Assembly (NCBI GenBank): GCA_018067055.1
Contig: JAGPVK010000069.1
Location: 1-5,130 of the forward strand
DNA length: 5,130 bases
Direction: 5' to 3'
Source of the DNA: Sphingomonadales bacterium
Lineage (GTDB): Bacteria; Pseudomonadota; Alphaproteobacteria; Sphingomonadales; Sphingomonadaceae
Under the pieces are notes generated by a model. It worked only from the letters and a program-made list of their open reading frames with translations, did not search any database and was not told where the DNA came from. Every line of letters starts with the position of its first letter. Positions within the stretch are counted from its first letter, which is position 1. Below are positions 4,678 to 5,130 of the stretch, in pieces. A program made the position numbers and the translations under genes.

Positions 4678-5130
4678 ATGCCCAAAGCAAGCGACATATT
4701 GGACCGCGTACTGGTCATGGAAATGGTCCGCGTCACCGAGGCGGCGGCGATATCGGCAGCCAATCTGATCGGCCGCGGCGATGAAAAGGCAGCGGATGCT
4801 GCTGCCGTGGAAGCGATGCGCGCTGCACTGAACGAACTGGACATATGCGGCACCGTGGTCATCGGCGAAGGCGAACGCGACGAAGCGCCGATGCTTTTTA
4901 TCGGTGAAAAAGTCGGACGCGGCTGCGAAGGCGAAGCACCGGCCATAGATATTGCGCTCGATCCTCTGGAAGGCACAACCATTACCGCCAAGGCGGGTGC
5001 CAACGCATTGGCCGTTCTCGCGATCGCGGAAAAGGGCAATCTGCTGAACGCGCCCGACGTCTATATGGACAAGCTGGCGGTCGGCCCCGGCTATTCGCCC
5101 GGCATCATCGATCTCGACAAGTCGGTCACC
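4678..5130 (+). CDS. glpX: Class II fructose-1,6-bisphosphatase GlpX (5' part)
   Basis: The frame is open from ATG 4678 to the right edge (151 codons; the family is usually about 320-340). The enzyme removes the 1-phosphate of fructose 1,6-bisphosphate in gluconeogenesis using divalent metal, in the cytoplasm. Visible signatures are LIGRGDEKAADAAAVEAMR (30-48), GTVVIGEGERDEAPMLFIG (58-76) and DIALDPLEGTTITAKAGANA (91-110), then NAPDVYMDKLAVGPGY. By spacing, D40, E64, D95 and E98 are the likely metal ligands (D33, E57, D85, E88 in E. coli GlpX). The DPLEGT motif separates this class from class I Fbp. AAGGA (4661-4665) is 12 bases upstream, slightly far, but no other start is in frame nearby. 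In sphingomonads I recall glpX following hom directly; here an opposing gene lies between, so glpX probably uses its own promoter within 4616-4677. Confidence 0.95.
   Translation, partial: MPKASDILDRVLVMEMVRVTEAAAISAANLIGRGDEKAADAAAVEAMRAALNELDICGTVVIGEGERDEAPMLFIGEKVGRGCEGEAPAIDIALDPLEGTTITAKAGANALAVLAIAEKGNLLNAPDVYMDKLAVGPGYSPGIIDLDKSVT

Noticed and set aside
4554..5039. 161-codon minus-strand frame at the right end, Ser/Ala/Met-rich
   Set aside because: It is antisense to glpX, which is clear on the plus strand and simply has no stop before the edge.

Overview
The window looks like chromosomal DNA of an alphaproteobacterium of the order Sphingomonadales. The signs are the N-terminus and proline-rich layout of TonB, the tonB-exbB-exbD order, an alphaproteobacterial class II fructose-1,6-bisphosphatase (GlpX) close to homoserine dehydrogenase, and a small exported protein with an 'EEIVVCG' cysteine motif that I associate with sphingomonads. 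This placement comes from recognition of protein patterns, not from a search. All five complete genes and both partial ones are intact as far as they can be read. I see no tRNA, rRNA, CRISPR array, insertion sequence or phage gene.

Left part (1-1649, minus strand): an energy-transducing operon, tonB then exbB then exbD, with exbD running off the left edge after 8 codons. Together these genes make the inner-membrane complex that uses the proton gradient to drive TonB-dependent outer-membrane transport. Both intergenic gaps are long for such an operon (84 and 112 bases). Each can fold into a clear hairpin in the transcribed strand, which may help set the relative amounts of the three proteins.

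Middle (1650-2839): a 263-base divergent intergenic region holds a likely tonB promoter and a weaker candidate promoter for the rightward gene. No Fur box is recognisable by eye. Next comes a rightward gene for an exported protein of unknown function (1913-2752). It ends in a strong hairpin that lies inside its last codons. An 87-base gap with a CTAG-containing palindrome leads to hom.

Right part (2840-5130): hom (homoserine dehydrogenase with an ACT domain, for threonine, methionine and isoleucine synthesis) and the first 151 codons of glpX (gluconeogenesis) both run rightward. Between them, on the opposite strand, lies a small gene for a four-cysteine exported protein that starts with TTG. 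Its stop codon abuts the hom stop codon with no bases between, and its start faces glpX across 62 bases. From memory, hom and glpX are often neighbours in sphingomonads, so this gene looks like an insertion that would oblige glpX to have its own promoter.

Most of the window is ordinary core metabolism and transport. The points worth a second look are the intercistronic hairpins of the tonB operon, the two uncharacterised exported proteins, and the compact hom/glpX junction. I found no convincing evidence of a new multi-gene system.
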